Assembly (NCBI GenBank): GCA_910586765.1
Contig: CAJUJJ010000022.1
Location: forward strand, 1-43,606
Direction of reading: 5' to 3'
Source: an uncultured Clostridia bacterium
GTDB taxonomy: Bacteria > Bacillota > Clostridia > Lachnospirales > Anaerotignaceae
Length of the DNA stretch: 43,606 nt
In this document: in pieces, positions 7,635 to 16,210 of the stretch
How positions within the stretch are numbered: the stretch's first letter is position 1
Layout of the letters: each line of letters begins with the position of its first letter
Position numbers and translations under genes: made by a program
Notes under the pieces: model-generated
What the model was told of the DNA's origin: nothing
What the model saw: the letters and a program-made list of their open reading frames with translations, nothing else
Databases searched by the model: none

Positions 7635-10600
7635 TTATTTAAAATAATTTACACCAGAAAGAAATATCTTTTGGTCTTTCTCTCCTGCTACATTTTTATA
7701 AAGACTGTTTCCAATTCTTTCAGAATGTCCCATTTTTCCAAATACTCTGCCATCTGGGCTTGTAATGCCTTCTATGGCAAAAGCAGAACCATTTGGATTA
7801 TAACGAATATCATAAGTAGGTTTTCCTGAAGGGTCAACATACTGTGTAGCAATCTGTCCTTTTGCTGCTAATTCTTCTAATACAAATTGAGGTGCGACAA
7901 ATCTTCCCTCTCCATGTGATACAGGTATGGTATAAACATCTTCTGGCTCTACTGACCAAAGCCAAGGAGATAAATTAGATGTAATCTTTGTATCTACTAA
8001 ACAAGAAATATGTCTACCAATTTGATTATATGTTAATGTTGGACTATTTTCATCAATATCTCTAATTTCTCCATAAGGTACCAGTCCTAATTTAATCAAT
8101 GCTTGGAAACCATTACAAATACCCAGCATTAAACCATCTCTATTTTGAAGCAAATCCATAACAGCATCTTTTATAGCAGGGTTTCTAAATGTAGCTGCAA
8201 TAAACTTTCCAGAACCTTCTGGTTCATCTCCTGCACTAAATCCTCCTGGAAGCATAATCATTTGTGCATTACGTATCATTTTTTCCATTTTCTGTATAGT
8301 TTGTTCTAATGCTTGTACAGAAAGATTTGCTATAACAAGTGTTTCTACTTCTGCTCCAGCCTTTTCAAATGCCCTTTTTGAGTCATATTCACAGTTTGTA
8401 CCTGGAAAAACAGGTATAAACACACGAGGTTTTGCAATGCCATGTGCATGAGTTACTTTTTGTTTTATATTATAATTTGAAACAGTAATATTTTCTTTTT
8501 TACAGTCTTTTGTTTTTGTTGGGAAAACACTTTCTAATGGTTTTTGCCAAACTTCTGCTGCTTGTTTAATATCAATTTCTATATTACCATAAGTGATAAC
8601 AGGCTCTGCTATAGTTTCTCCTAATACAATAGCATCTGCTCCTTTAAAATCAAACACTTTAGAATTTACCAATTCTAATACAAAAGAACCATATTCTGGT
8701 TGGAAGAAATCCTTTTGCTGTAATTCGTCATTTAACTGCACACCTATAAAATTACCAAAAGCCATTTTACTAATTGCTTCTGCAATACCGCCGCTTTTTA
8801 CAGTATAAGCAGACACACAAATTCCTTTTTGAATATAATCATGCACTAATTCAAATATCTTTTTCAAATATTCATAATCTGGTAAATGGTTTTCATCTAA
8901 TCTCGCAGGCAAAAATACTACTTTATTTCCTGCTTTTTTAAATTCTGGTGAAATAATTCCTTTTACATTTTCATAGTCTACTGCAAAAGAAACTAATGTT
9001 GGAGGCACTGTCATATCTTCAAATGTACCAGACATACTGTCTTTACCGCCTATTGCTGCAACACCCATTTCCATTTGTGCTTTAAATGCACCAATTAAAG
9101 CAGCAAAAGGTTTTCCCCATTTTTCAGGATTTGTTCCTAGTCTTTCAAAATACTCTTGAAATGTTAGTCTTACTTTTTTATAGTCACCACCTGCTGCCAC
9201 AATTTTTGCAAGTGACTCTACTACTGCAAATACTGCTCCATGAAATGGACTCCATTTTGCAATTTCTGGGTGATAGCCAAAACTCATCATTGTTGCAGTA
9301 GTAGTTTCTCCTTCCAACATAGGCACTTTTGCTGCCATTACTTCTGTTGGTGTAAGCTGATTTTTACCACCAAAAGGCATAAACACTGTACCTGCTCCAA
9401 TAGTAGAGTCAAAGCGTTCCACCAATCCCTTTTGTCCCGCAATATTTAATTTTTGCAAATTTTCAAGCCACGCTTGTTTAAAATCTTGTTCAACAATATC
9501 CTCAGAAACAGATGTCTTTTTGAAAAAGTTATCTCTTGTAGGCATTTTTACAACAACATCTGTTACTTGTGTAGCACCATTGGTATCTAAAAAGTCCCTT
9601 GAAATATTAACAATGTCTTTTCCTCGCCAATTCATAATCAATCTTCTGTCATCTGTTACAACAGCCACTTTTGTTGCTTCCAAATTTTCTTCTAAAGCAT
9701 ATTGTATGAATTTTTGTACATTTTGTTCTGCAACAACAACTGCCATTCTTTCTTGTGACTCCGATATAGCAAGCTCTGTACCATCTAAACCATCATATTT
9801 TTTAGGTACAGCATCTAAATTAATCACCAAACCATCTGCAAGTTCTCCTATTGCAACAGAAACACCACCTGCTCCAAAGTCGTTACACCTTTTTATCATT
9901 TTGCTGACTTCTGGATTTCGGAATAATCTTTGTAATTTTCTTTCTGTAGGAGGATTTCCTTTTTGTACTTCTGCTCCACAGGTCTCAATAGAAGAAACTG
10001 TATGTTCTTTAGAAGAACCTGTTGCACCACCACAACCATCACGTCCTGTTCTGCCTCCTACTAATATAATAACATCATTTGCTTGTGGTACTTGTCTTAT
10101 AATATTTTGCTTTTTCGCAGCACCAATAACTGCACCAATTTCCATTCTTTTTGCCACAAAACCTGCATCATATATTTCTACAACTTGTCCTGTTGCTAAA
10201 CCAATTTGATTACCATAAGAACTATATCCTTTTGCTGCTTCTGTTACAATTTTCCTTTGAGGCAATTTTCCTGCTATAGTATCAGATATTTTACCTGTTG
10301 GGTCGCCTGCTCCTGTTACTCTCATTGCTTGATATACATAAGAACGTCCAGATAATGGGTCACGTATTGCCCCTCCCAAACAAGTCGCTGCACCACCAAA
10401 AGGCTCTATTTCTGTAGGATGATTATGTGTTTCATTTTTAAACATAATTACCCAGTCTTCTGTTACACCATCTACATCTACAGGTACAATAATAGAACAA
10501 GCATTAATTTCTTCTGACTGGTCTAAATTGTCAAGCATACCTTTTTTTCTTAATGCTTTCATTCCCAAAACAGCAATATCCATTAAATTGACATCTCTTT

Positions 10601-11411
10601 GTATTTCTTCTTGTCCATATACTTCTTTTCTTTCTGATTGATACAATTCATATGCTTTTTGAAAAGGTGATTTATATTTTCCATTTTCAATTTCCACACT
10701 TTGTATTTTTGTTTGAAATGTTGTATGTCTGCAATGGTCAGACCAATATGTGTCGATTACTTTAATTTCTGTTACAGTAGGATTTCTTTTTTCTGTATCT
10801 TTAAAATATTGCTGACAAAATAAAAAATCCTCTTTACTCATTGCTGTAGACAGTTGTTGACGAAGTTGTTCCAATTCTTCTGGTGTTTTACTAATAAAAT
10901 CTTCAAAATCTTTGACATCTTCTGGTACTTCTGTTTCTAATTGTAAGCTGTTTGGTTTTTCAAGAGCAGCCTCTCTGCTGTCTACTGGATTGATACAATA
11001 TGATTTTATTTTGTTTATTTCCTGTTCTGAAATATTTCCCTTTAATGCGAATACTTTTGCTACTGCAATAGTAGGTTTTTCTGTTTGAGAAATGAGCTGA
11101 ATACATTGCATAGCAGAGTCTGCCCTTTGGTCATATTGTCCTGGCAAAAATTCTGTTGCAAAAACACTTTCATCTTCTGAAAAAGTTACTTCTTCTTCAT
11201 AAACATAGTCTACAGGAGGCTCTGAAAAAATCGTTGTTTTTGCACTTTGATAGTCTTTTTCGCTAATTCCTTCTACATCATAACGATGGAGTATTCTCAA
11301 AGAAATTAAGCCATCTATAGCTAAATTTTCTTTTAAATCCTCTAAAAGATGTTGAGCTTCTACATCACAGCCAGCCTTTTTTTCTACATACAGACGTTTT
11401 ATATTTCCCAT
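7635..11411 (-). CDS. purL: Phosphoribosylformylglycinamidine synthase, single-chain (PurL with glutaminase domain)
   Basis: The 1258-residue length matches the large single-chain FGAM synthase, which uses ATP and glutamine to convert FGAR to FGAM (step four of purine synthesis). The N-terminal and linker region carries SDHCRHTTF. The synthetase domains carry FKNETHNHPTEIEPFGG and a GAGGVSVAIGELADG segment. The C-terminal class I glutaminase has GGFSAGDEPEGSGK, the nucleophile C1099 in LGICNGFQ and the triad region PVSHGEGRF. No separate purS or purQ is needed. It is not flanked by other pur genes. A sigma-A-like promoter lies about 75 bp upstream; no purine riboswitch was recognised in the short leader. 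Confidence 0.96.
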   Translation of the reverse strand: MGNIKRLYVEKKAGCDVEAQHLLEDLKENLAIDGLISLRILHRYDVEGISEKDYQSAKTTIFSEPPVDYVYEEEVTFSEDESVFATEFLPGQYDQRADSAMQCIQLISQTEKPTIAVAKVFALKGNISEQEINKIKSYCINPVDSREAALEKPNSLQLETEVPEDVKDFEDFISKTPEELEQLRQQLSTAMSKEDFLFCQQYFKDTEKRNPTVTEIKVIDTYWSDHCRHTTFQTKIQSVEIENGKYKSPFQKAYELYQSERKEVYGQEEIQRDVNLMDIAVLGMKALRKKGMLDNLDQSEEINACSIIVPVDVDGVTEDWVIMFKNETHNHPTEIEPFGGAATCLGGAIRDPLSGRSYVYQAMRVTGAGDPTGKISDTIAGKLPQRKIVTEAAKGYSSYGNQIGLATGQVVEIYDAGFVAKRMEIGAVIGAAKKQNIIRQVPQANDVIILVGGRTGRDGCGGATGSSKEHTVSSIETCGAEVQKGNPPTERKLQRLFRNPEVSKMIKRCNDFGAGGVSVAIGELADGLVINLDAVPKKYDGLDGTELAISESQERMAVVVAEQNVQKFIQYALEENLEATKVAVVTDDRRLIMNWRGKDIVNISRDFLDTNGATQVTDVVVKMPTRDNFFKKTSVSEDIVEQDFKQAWLENLQKLNIAGQKGLVERFDSTIGAGTVFMPFGGKNQLTPTEVMAAKVPMLEGETTTATMMSFGYHPEIAKWSPFHGAVFAVVESLAKIVAAGGDYKKVRLTFQEYFERLGTNPEKWGKPFAALIGAFKAQMEMGVAAIGGKDSMSGTFEDMTVPPTLVSFAVDYENVKGIISPEFKKAGNKVVFLPARLDENHLPDYEYLKKIFELVHDYIQKGICVSAYTVKSGGIAEAISKMAFGNFIGVQLNDELQQKDFFQPEYGSFVLELVNSKVFDFKGADAIVLGETIAEPVITYGNIEIDIKQAAEVWQKPLESVFPTKTKDCKKENITVSNYNIKQKVTHAHGIAKPRVFIPVFPGTNCEYDSKRAFEKAGAEVETLVIANLSVQALEQTIQKMEKMIRNAQMIMLPGGFSAGDEPEGSGKFIAATFRNPAIKDAVMDLLQNRDGLMLGICNGFQALIKLGLVPYGEIRDIDENSPTLTYNQIGRHISCLVDTKITSNLSPWLWSVEPEDVYTIPVSHGEGRFVAPQFVLEELAAKGQIATQYVDPSGKPTYDIRYNPNGSAFAIEGITSPDGRVFGKMGHSERIGNSLYKNVAGEKDQKIFLSGVNYFK

Positions 11412-11449
11412 GTCGTAATCCCTTTCATATATTCATGATTTATTTTTAA

Positions 11450-11469
11450 CGACGCCGATTGTTTTTTAT
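11450..11469 (-). other. Stem-loop in the purL leader
   Basis: GCCGAT and ATCGGC form a 6-bp stem with an 8-nt A/T loop between the purL promoter and start codon. It lacks a T-run, so it is not a standard terminator. A role in message stability is possible but not shown. Confidence 0.35.
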
Positions 11470-11477
11470 CGGCTTTA

Positions 11478-11507
11478 TTGTAATATTGTACCATGTTATG
11501 ATATAAT
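11478..11507 (+). promoter_or_regulatory. Promoter of the zinc-ribbon gene (overlaps purL promoter)
   Basis: TTGTAA (11478-11483), an 18-bp spacer and TATAAT (11502-11507), reading rightwards. It overlaps the leftward purL promoter almost completely. Confidence 0.55.
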
Positions 11508-11513
11508 TGTAAA
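11485..11513 (-). promoter_or_regulatory. purL: Sigma-A-like promoter of purL
   Basis: On the minus strand, TTTACA (11513-11508), a 17-bp spacer and TACAAT (11490-11485), about 75 bp before the purL ATG. Confidence 0.65.
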
Positions 11514-11567
11514 AGGATTTTTAATAAAATGATTTTATTGCTTTATTTATTGGGGAGGTAGTAATTT

Positions 11568-11933
11568 ATGATTTTTATTTGTAATATTGGTTCTAAATCA
11601 AAAAGTCTTTCTTCACAGTCTGGTATTTGTCCTCATTGCGGTCGTATGTGTCGATTTGATGTATTTTTGAAATACAGTTATTTTAGCGTATTTTTCGTTC
11701 CTTTATTCAAATGGAACAAAAAATACTATGCAACAAGTAGTTGTTGTAGTGCAATTTATTCTATACTTCCAGAAGTAGGAAAAGACATCAAAAAAGGCTT
11801 AATTACCTCTATAGATGAAAGTGATATGGAATATGTTTCAGGTTCTTCTTACACAGAAAATAATTTTTGTACCTATTGTGGTGCTCCTCGTAACGGAAAT
11901 AATTACTGTGCAAAATGTGGCAATAAATTTTAA
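11568..11933 (+). CDS. Small zinc-ribbon protein of unknown function
   Basis: A 121-residue protein after GGGGAGG. It has a first cysteine pair CPHCG (residues 21-25) with a further pair near CC (about 58-59), and a C-terminal zinc ribbon, CTYCG plus CAKCGNKF. The middle contains an aromatic segment (YFSVFFVPLFKWNKKYY) typical of the zinc_ribbon family in which a short hydrophobic stretch sits between the cysteine pairs. The protein probably binds one or two zinc ions. No enzymatic domain is visible, and its neighbours do not define its role. Confidence 0.75.
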   Translation: MIFICNIGSKSKSLSSQSGICPHCGRMCRFDVFLKYSYFSVFFVPLFKWNKKYYATSSCCSAIYSILPEVGKDIKKGLITSIDESDMEYVSGSSYTENNFCTYCGAPRNGNNYCAKCGNKF

Positions 11934-11939
11934 TATTGT

Positions 11940-11976
11940 CATTGCCAAGCTGAACTATTTTTTCAACTTGGCAATG
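11940..11976. terminator. Stem-loop between convergent zinc-ribbon gene and sigF
   Basis: 15-nt arms (CATTGCCAAGCTGAA, 11940-11954, with 11962-11976) pair with one G-U; the loop is 7 nt. The following T-runs are weak, so it is a probable but not classic terminator for both convergent genes. Confidence 0.55.
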
Positions 11977-11982
11977 TAACAT

Positions 11983-12720
11983 TTACGTTTGTTCCATTTT
12001 TTTTCTTATTCTTAACAACACTCTTTTTTCTATGCGTGAAACTTGTACTTGTGAAATTCCCATTCTTTTTGCAATATCTGACTGTGTTTTATCTTCAAAA
12101 TATCGTAGTACAATAATCTGCTTCTCTTTAGGTTCTAATTGATTTAATATTTCTTTTAATGCAATTTTTTCAATTAGTTTTTCATCTGTATCATTTTGCT
12201 TTTGTTCCAGTTTATCCAGTACATACATATCTTTACTGTTATTATCTCCTTGATAAACAGTAGCATAAATACTTTCTACTTCTCTGTCTGCGTCCATAGC
12301 TGCTGCTAATTCCTCTACAGATACCTCCAATTCTTTTGCTAACTCTCCTATTGTTACATCTCTGCCTGTTTTATGAATAAGCATTTGTCTTGTATATTTT
12401 GCTTTTACAGCAAGTTCCTTCAGAGAACGACTTACTTTAATCATACCATCGTCTCTCAAAAATCGTTTTATCTCTCCCATAATCATAGGTACAGCGTAAG
12501 TAGAAAATTTTAAATTCATTGTAACATCAAATTTTTCAATACATTTCAACAAGCCAATCGCACCAACTTGATACAAATCTTCTAAGTCGTATCCCCTTCC
12601 TTGAAATCTTTTTACAATAGACCATATCAGCCCTGTATTTTCAGAAACAAGTTTTTCTTTCGCTTGTTGTTTTCCCGATTGTGCTTGTTGTATTAGTTGA
12701 TATACCTCTTGTGTTTCCAA
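11983..12720 (-). CDS. sigF: Forespore RNA polymerase sigma factor SigF
   Basis: A 245-residue sigma-70 family protein, last gene of the spoIIA operon. It starts at TTG 12720 after GAGGAGATGG. Region 2 is seen as GLIWSIVKRFQGRGYDLED, with YQVGAIGLLKCIEKFD and FSTYAVPMIMGEIKRFLRDD for core and -10 binding. Region 4 near the end (EPKEKQIIVLRYFEDKTQ, GISQVQVSRIEKR) is the -35 helix-turn-helix. In spore formers SigF is held by SpoIIAB and set free by unphosphorylated SpoIIAA in the forespore, and the order and spacing here (12 bp after spoIIAB) match that operon. Confidence 0.96.
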   Translation of the reverse strand: METQEVYQLIQQAQSGKQQAKEKLVSENTGLIWSIVKRFQGRGYDLEDLYQVGAIGLLKCIEKFDVTMNLKFSTYAVPMIMGEIKRFLRDDGMIKVSRSLKELAVKAKYTRQMLIHKTGRDVTIGELAKELEVSVEELAAAMDADREVESIYATVYQGDNNSKDMYVLDKLEQKQNDTDEKLIEKIALKEILNQLEPKEKQIIVLRYFEDKTQSDIAKRMGISQVQVSRIEKRVLLRIRKKMEQT

Positions 12721-12732
12721 TATACCATCTCC

Positions 12733-13170
12733 TCACAAAAAGGTATTTTTGTTGACTATTTTTGTCATAGTAATTTTTGTGCCAACATCTTCTACACTTT
12801 CTACTGTCATATCGTCCATAAATGTTTCCATAACGGTAAATCCCATACCAGAACGCTCTAATTCTGGCTTTGAAGTATAAAGAGGTTGTCTTGCCTGTTC
12901 TATGTCTTTTATACCTTTTCCTTTATCTGTTACTATAATGCTCACTTTATCCTCTATGTATCCGCAAAATAATGTTACAATACCTTCTTTATTTTCATAG
13001 CCATGTATAATAGCATTTGTAACTGCTTCTGATACAGCCGTTTTAATGTCTGTAATGTCTGATACAGTAGGATTTAACTGTGATACAAATGTTGCTGCTA
13101 CTACCCTAGCAAATGCTTCATTCTCTGAAATTGCTTTAAATTGTATTGTCATTTCATTTTCATACTGCAT
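12733..13170 (-). CDS. spoIIAB: Anti-sigma F factor / serine kinase SpoIIAB
   Basis: A 145-residue GHKL-type ATPase. The N-box EAVTNAIIHGY (about residues 48-58), the G1 box DKGKGI and the G2-type SGMGFTVM are seen. Known role: binds SigF and ATP, and phosphorylates SpoIIAA, to prevent SigF action before septation. Its start ATG lies 11 bp inside the end of spoIIAA, so the two are translationally coupled, and sigF follows by 12 bp. Confidence 0.95.
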   Translation of the reverse strand: MQYENEMTIQFKAISENEAFARVVAATFVSQLNPTVSDITDIKTAVSEAVTNAIIHGYENKEGIVTLFCGYIEDKVSIIVTDKGKGIKDIEQARQPLYTSKPELERSGMGFTVMETFMDDMTVESVEDVGTKITMTKIVNKNTFL

Positions 13171-13516
13171 TTTTTACACCTCCCATTTGTTGTAATGCTT
13201 CTGTTATACTTTGATATTGTGGAATAATCTTTTGCATACCTGCCATTTGAAATATTTTTGAAACTTTCTCATTTGCATTTACAACAGCAGTTTTTCCTCC
13301 ACAAGCTAATACATTTTTGTATCTTCCTATTATCATACCTATACCAGAACTATCCATAAATGTTACAAATTCAAAATCAAATATTAAATTTTTTGTATCA
13401 CTTTTTTGATATTCTTTTTCTATTTTCTCTCTTATTACCTCTGCACAATGATGGTCAATTTCTCCTTGTATTTTTACAATCAGTACAGACATTTTTTTTT
13501 GAAATTCTATTTTCAT
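13160..13516 (-). CDS. spoIIAA: Anti-sigma F factor antagonist SpoIIAA (STAS domain)
   Basis: A 118-residue STAS-domain protein, first gene of the sporulation operon, with a perfect AAAGGAGG site. The phosphorylation segment is FMDSSGIGMIIGRYK; the serine matching the target of SpoIIAB kinase is S57. After SpoIIE dephosphorylates it, the family protein displaces SpoIIAB from SigF. A sigma-H promoter is expected upstream, but I could not find convincing boxes in 13517-13622. Confidence 0.95.
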   Translation of the reverse strand: MKIEFQKKMSVLIVKIQGEIDHHCAEVIREKIEKEYQKSDTKNLIFDFEFVTFMDSSGIGMIIGRYKNVLACGGKTAVVNANEKVSKIFQMAGMQKIIPQYQSITEALQQMGGVKNAV

Positions 13517-13622
13517 ATTTTTCGTTCCTCCTTTGCAACAAAAACTTCTCCTATTTACTATACACCATTTTTATGCTTATTTTATGAACTTTTCATCGTC
13601 AAATTATTTCATATTACTACAT

Positions 13623-13652
13623 AAAAAAAACAGATACGCAATTACGCATCTG
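13623..13652 (-). terminator. Terminator after the metallophosphoesterase gene
   Basis: On the minus strand a stem of CAGATGCG with CGTATCTG (one G-U) is followed by eight Ts (13630-13623). It lies directly after the stop at 13659 and upstream of spoIIAA. It is the first clear terminator met by transcripts coming from the sugar operon. Confidence 0.8.
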
Positions 13653-13658
13653 CTTTTT

Positions 13659-14258
13659 TTAGTATGGTTCATATTCAAATACATATCTTTCGAAGGCATT
13701 AATAATATGTGTTTTTCCATACTGAATGTTTCTTTTGTATTCTCTTCCATAATTCATATGCACATGACCATGTATAAAAAAACGTGGCTGATATTGATGA
13801 AGTATACTATGAAATGCCTGAAATCCTATATGAGGTAAATCTTTGCCATCATTTAAACCATATGCTGGAGAATGTGTTAACAAAATATCTATTCCTCTAT
13901 TTTTTAAAATTTTCCATTTCATTTTTTTTACTCTCTCTGTCATTTCTCTTTGTGTATACTGATTTATTCCGTTATTATATCTCATAGAGCCGCCCAGTCC
14001 CAATATTCTAATTCCCTTATAAACATATACTTTGTTTTCAATACAAATACAGCCTTCTGGTGCTTTTTGTATATATTTATCGTCATGATTTCCTCTTACA
14101 TATAATACAGGAACAGAAGAAACTGTTGCCAGAAAAGAAAGATAATCAGGGTCTAAATCTCCACTAGAAAGTATTAGCTCTATTCCCTCAATTTTTTCTT
14201 TTTGAAAATAATCCCACAAATATTTACTTTCTTCATCTGAAACCGCCAGTATTTTCAT
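13659..14258 (-). CDS. Calcineurin-like metallophosphoesterase
   Basis: A 199-residue protein with the metallophosphoesterase metal motifs GDLD (about residue 33), GNHDD (about 56-60), LLTHSPA (about 126-132) and GHVH (about 163-166). The first motif reads AVSDEES, with Glu where most members have His (DxH); this may be a subfamily trait and could affect the metal used. There is no signal peptide, so it acts in the cytoplasm. The substrate is unknown (phosphodiester or phosphomonoester). It starts 11 bp after the BMP-like gene and is followed by a terminator, so it is probably the last gene of that transcript. Confidence 0.85.
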   Translation of the reverse strand: MKILAVSDEESKYLWDYFQKEKIEGIELILSSGDLDPDYLSFLATVSSVPVLYVRGNHDDKYIQKAPEGCICIENKVYVYKGIRILGLGGSMRYNNGINQYTQREMTERVKKMKWKILKNRGIDILLTHSPAYGLNDGKDLPHIGFQAFHSILHQYQPRFFIHGHVHMNYGREYKRNIQYGKTHIINAFERYVFEYEPY

Positions 14259-14269
14259 TTAACATTCCT

Positions 14270-16189
14270 TTACCTTTTTTGTTCCACGCCTTCTACTCCC
14301 TGCAATAATATCATAGGTTTTGCCTTCTCTTTCAAATCGTCCATTTTAGGAATAGAACCAATGACATTTTCAGCCAGCCAATTCATATTGATAATCTCTT
14401 CTGGTGACATACTTTTATTTTTATCTTTTTGTACAATACCATTTTGGGAATAAAGTATACCAGAAAAAGGATTAAAATCGCCATTGCAAATGGTTTTTCT
14501 TAGCAGTGCAATTAGTCTTGTTGTTCCAATAGGCAAATGTTTAGAACAATATACATCTACAATGCCCGCTGACATTCCCCACCAATAATTTAATCCCTTT
14601 TTGTCATCTGATGGGTCATCATATTTCCAAGAACCGTTCATAATGTTTCTTATCATTTGTTCATAAAATTTCCCCCAATTCCACACAGGCATGGCAACAT
14701 TTAAAGGGGACTTTTCTTCTGCTCTGTAAAGTCCAAAATGACAGCCTATTTCTACTGGAGTTAGTATATCTTTTCCAGAAATATATTCTACATCATTTTG
14801 TAAAAATTTCTCATGTATATTTTTTTGTTTTACCTTTGTCCATTCCAAATAAATTTGTGCTCTGGAATTTACCATTTTTGCCCCTAATGCAAAAGCATTG
14901 ATATTTGCTATTGTTCCCCAAACAGGATAGTCGGCAATATATCCTATTTTTCCGTTATTCGAAATTGCTCCTGCAATCGCACCCATTAAAAATTTAGGCT
15001 CATACATTCTAGCATAATATGTTCTAATATGCCTATGAGCAGTATTTAAAGAACAATTCAATATTTTTACATCAGTATGTTCTACTGCTGTTTTTAAACT
15101 TGCTTTTAAAAGCAATGGTGATGTTGTAAATATTAAATTATTGCCGTCCTCTACCGCTTTATTTAATAGTTCGTCTGCATTTTCTTCTGTAGCACCTTCA
15201 TAATAGCTGGTGTTAATCTGTCCTGCAAACATTTTTTGTAAATATCTTCTGCCTAACTCGTGAGCATATGTCCAGCCCGATTTTAGTATTGTACTGCCAT
15301 AAATAAATGCAGCCCTTTGCTGAGGAACATTGACAGGTATTAATCTCATAAAAAAATTCTTTTTATTCTCCAGCATAGGTGTCATTTGCAATTCAATAGG
15401 GTCATCTGTTAAAAGCAGTTTAAATTCGTCCCATGACTTATTTACTTTTTCATGTATTTCTGACTGCTCCATATTTACCAACTCAGCATAATCGTAAATT
15501 TCCAAAAAAGAAAGAAACGCATCTCCTACTGTAATATTCAAATTTTGTCCTTTTTTCAACTGAAATTCTTTTGTAAATCTTGTAAATACAGAATTAAAAT
15601 TATCTTTTTCACTTTCTGTCCATACAAAGTCTGGTATTTTTCCTGTCAATCTTTGCAATTTTGCAAAACTGCCTTCTTTTGTAAACCATATATAATTGAT
15701 GCCAGACAGTCTATAAAAGTCCATAAATTCATAATAAATTTTATTTTCTTTTTCTTCTGTTCTTGGCGGAATAATACGTATTACATTTGCTTGTATTGTT
15801 GCTGCTTTTAAGTATTTTAATACACTAACTCTTTTATTGCCTTCTGCTACATAAAAACGGTTCATATACTCATATGCTTGTATAGGGTCATGTATTCCTT
15901 CTTCAATATGAGATTGATACAAACGTATCCATTTATCAGAAAATTCTGTATGACATTCCATAACAGGATAAAAATTTTTACTAAAAGCATTTGCTCTGCC
16001 TTCTGTCTTTGTTCCAACAACTAGCTCCATAGGTACTTGAACCAATCCAAGAGGCATTTCATTAAATGAAACAACATCTTGTTCCTTTAAAATAGTATCA
16101 AGTACCAAAGGCATACTTCCTTCTTTTTTTCCAATGCTTAGTGCCTTTTCATAATTAATAAATGCTTCATTACTAAGAGAATTTGACAT
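14270..16189 (-). CDS. Cytosolic BMP/PnrA-like protein with N-terminal ParB/Srx-like domain
   Basis: A 639-residue protein with no signal peptide or lipobox. The C-terminal part (about 290-600) resembles the basic membrane protein/PnrA substrate-binding fold: IYGSTILKSGWTYAHELGRRY, FTTSPLLLKASLKTAVEH, GAIAGAISNNGKIGYIADYP and WWGMSAGIVDVYCSKHLP. The N-terminal part holds a ParB/sulfiredoxin-like stretch (about 45-142) with GIHDPIQAYEY and YVAEGNKRVSVLKYL. BMP proteins of transporters bind nucleosides outside the cell; this one must act inside. It starts 21 bp after the GH36 gene and 11 bp before the phosphoesterase gene. I infer a ligand-sensing or nucleotide-linked role; the domain match for the N-terminus is by eye. 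Confidence 0.75.
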   Translation of the reverse strand: MSNSLSNEAFINYEKALSIGKKEGSMPLVLDTILKEQDVVSFNEMPLGLVQVPMELVVGTKTEGRANAFSKNFYPVMECHTEFSDKWIRLYQSHIEEGIHDPIQAYEYMNRFYVAEGNKRVSVLKYLKAATIQANVIRIIPPRTEEKENKIYYEFMDFYRLSGINYIWFTKEGSFAKLQRLTGKIPDFVWTESEKDNFNSVFTRFTKEFQLKKGQNLNITVGDAFLSFLEIYDYAELVNMEQSEIHEKVNKSWDEFKLLLTDDPIELQMTPMLENKKNFFMRLIPVNVPQQRAAFIYGSTILKSGWTYAHELGRRYLQKMFAGQINTSYYEGATEENADELLNKAVEDGNNLIFTTSPLLLKASLKTAVEHTDVKILNCSLNTAHRHIRTYYARMYEPKFLMGAIAGAISNNGKIGYIADYPVWGTIANINAFALGAKMVNSRAQIYLEWTKVKQKNIHEKFLQNDVEYISGKDILTPVEIGCHFGLYRAEEKSPLNVAMPVWNWGKFYEQMIRNIMNGSWKYDDPSDDKKGLNYWWGMSAGIVDVYCSKHLPIGTTRLIALLRKTICNGDFNPFSGILYSQNGIVQKDKNKSMSPEEIINMNWLAENVIGSIPKMDDLKEKAKPMILLQGVEGVEQKR

Positions 16190-16210
16190 AGTAACTCCCC
16201 TTTGTATATT

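Noticed and set aside
9520..10209. Rightward 229-residue ORF
   Set aside because: Antisense shadow of purL, which shows clear family motifs over the same bases.
11412..11484. Purine riboswitch in the purL leader
   Set aside because: The leader is too short and lacks the conserved loop and junction bases; only a 6-bp stem is seen.
13517..13622. Sigma-H promoter for spoIIAA
   Set aside because: It is expected from known biology, but no AGGA/GAAT pair at proper spacing could be identified, so none is listed.
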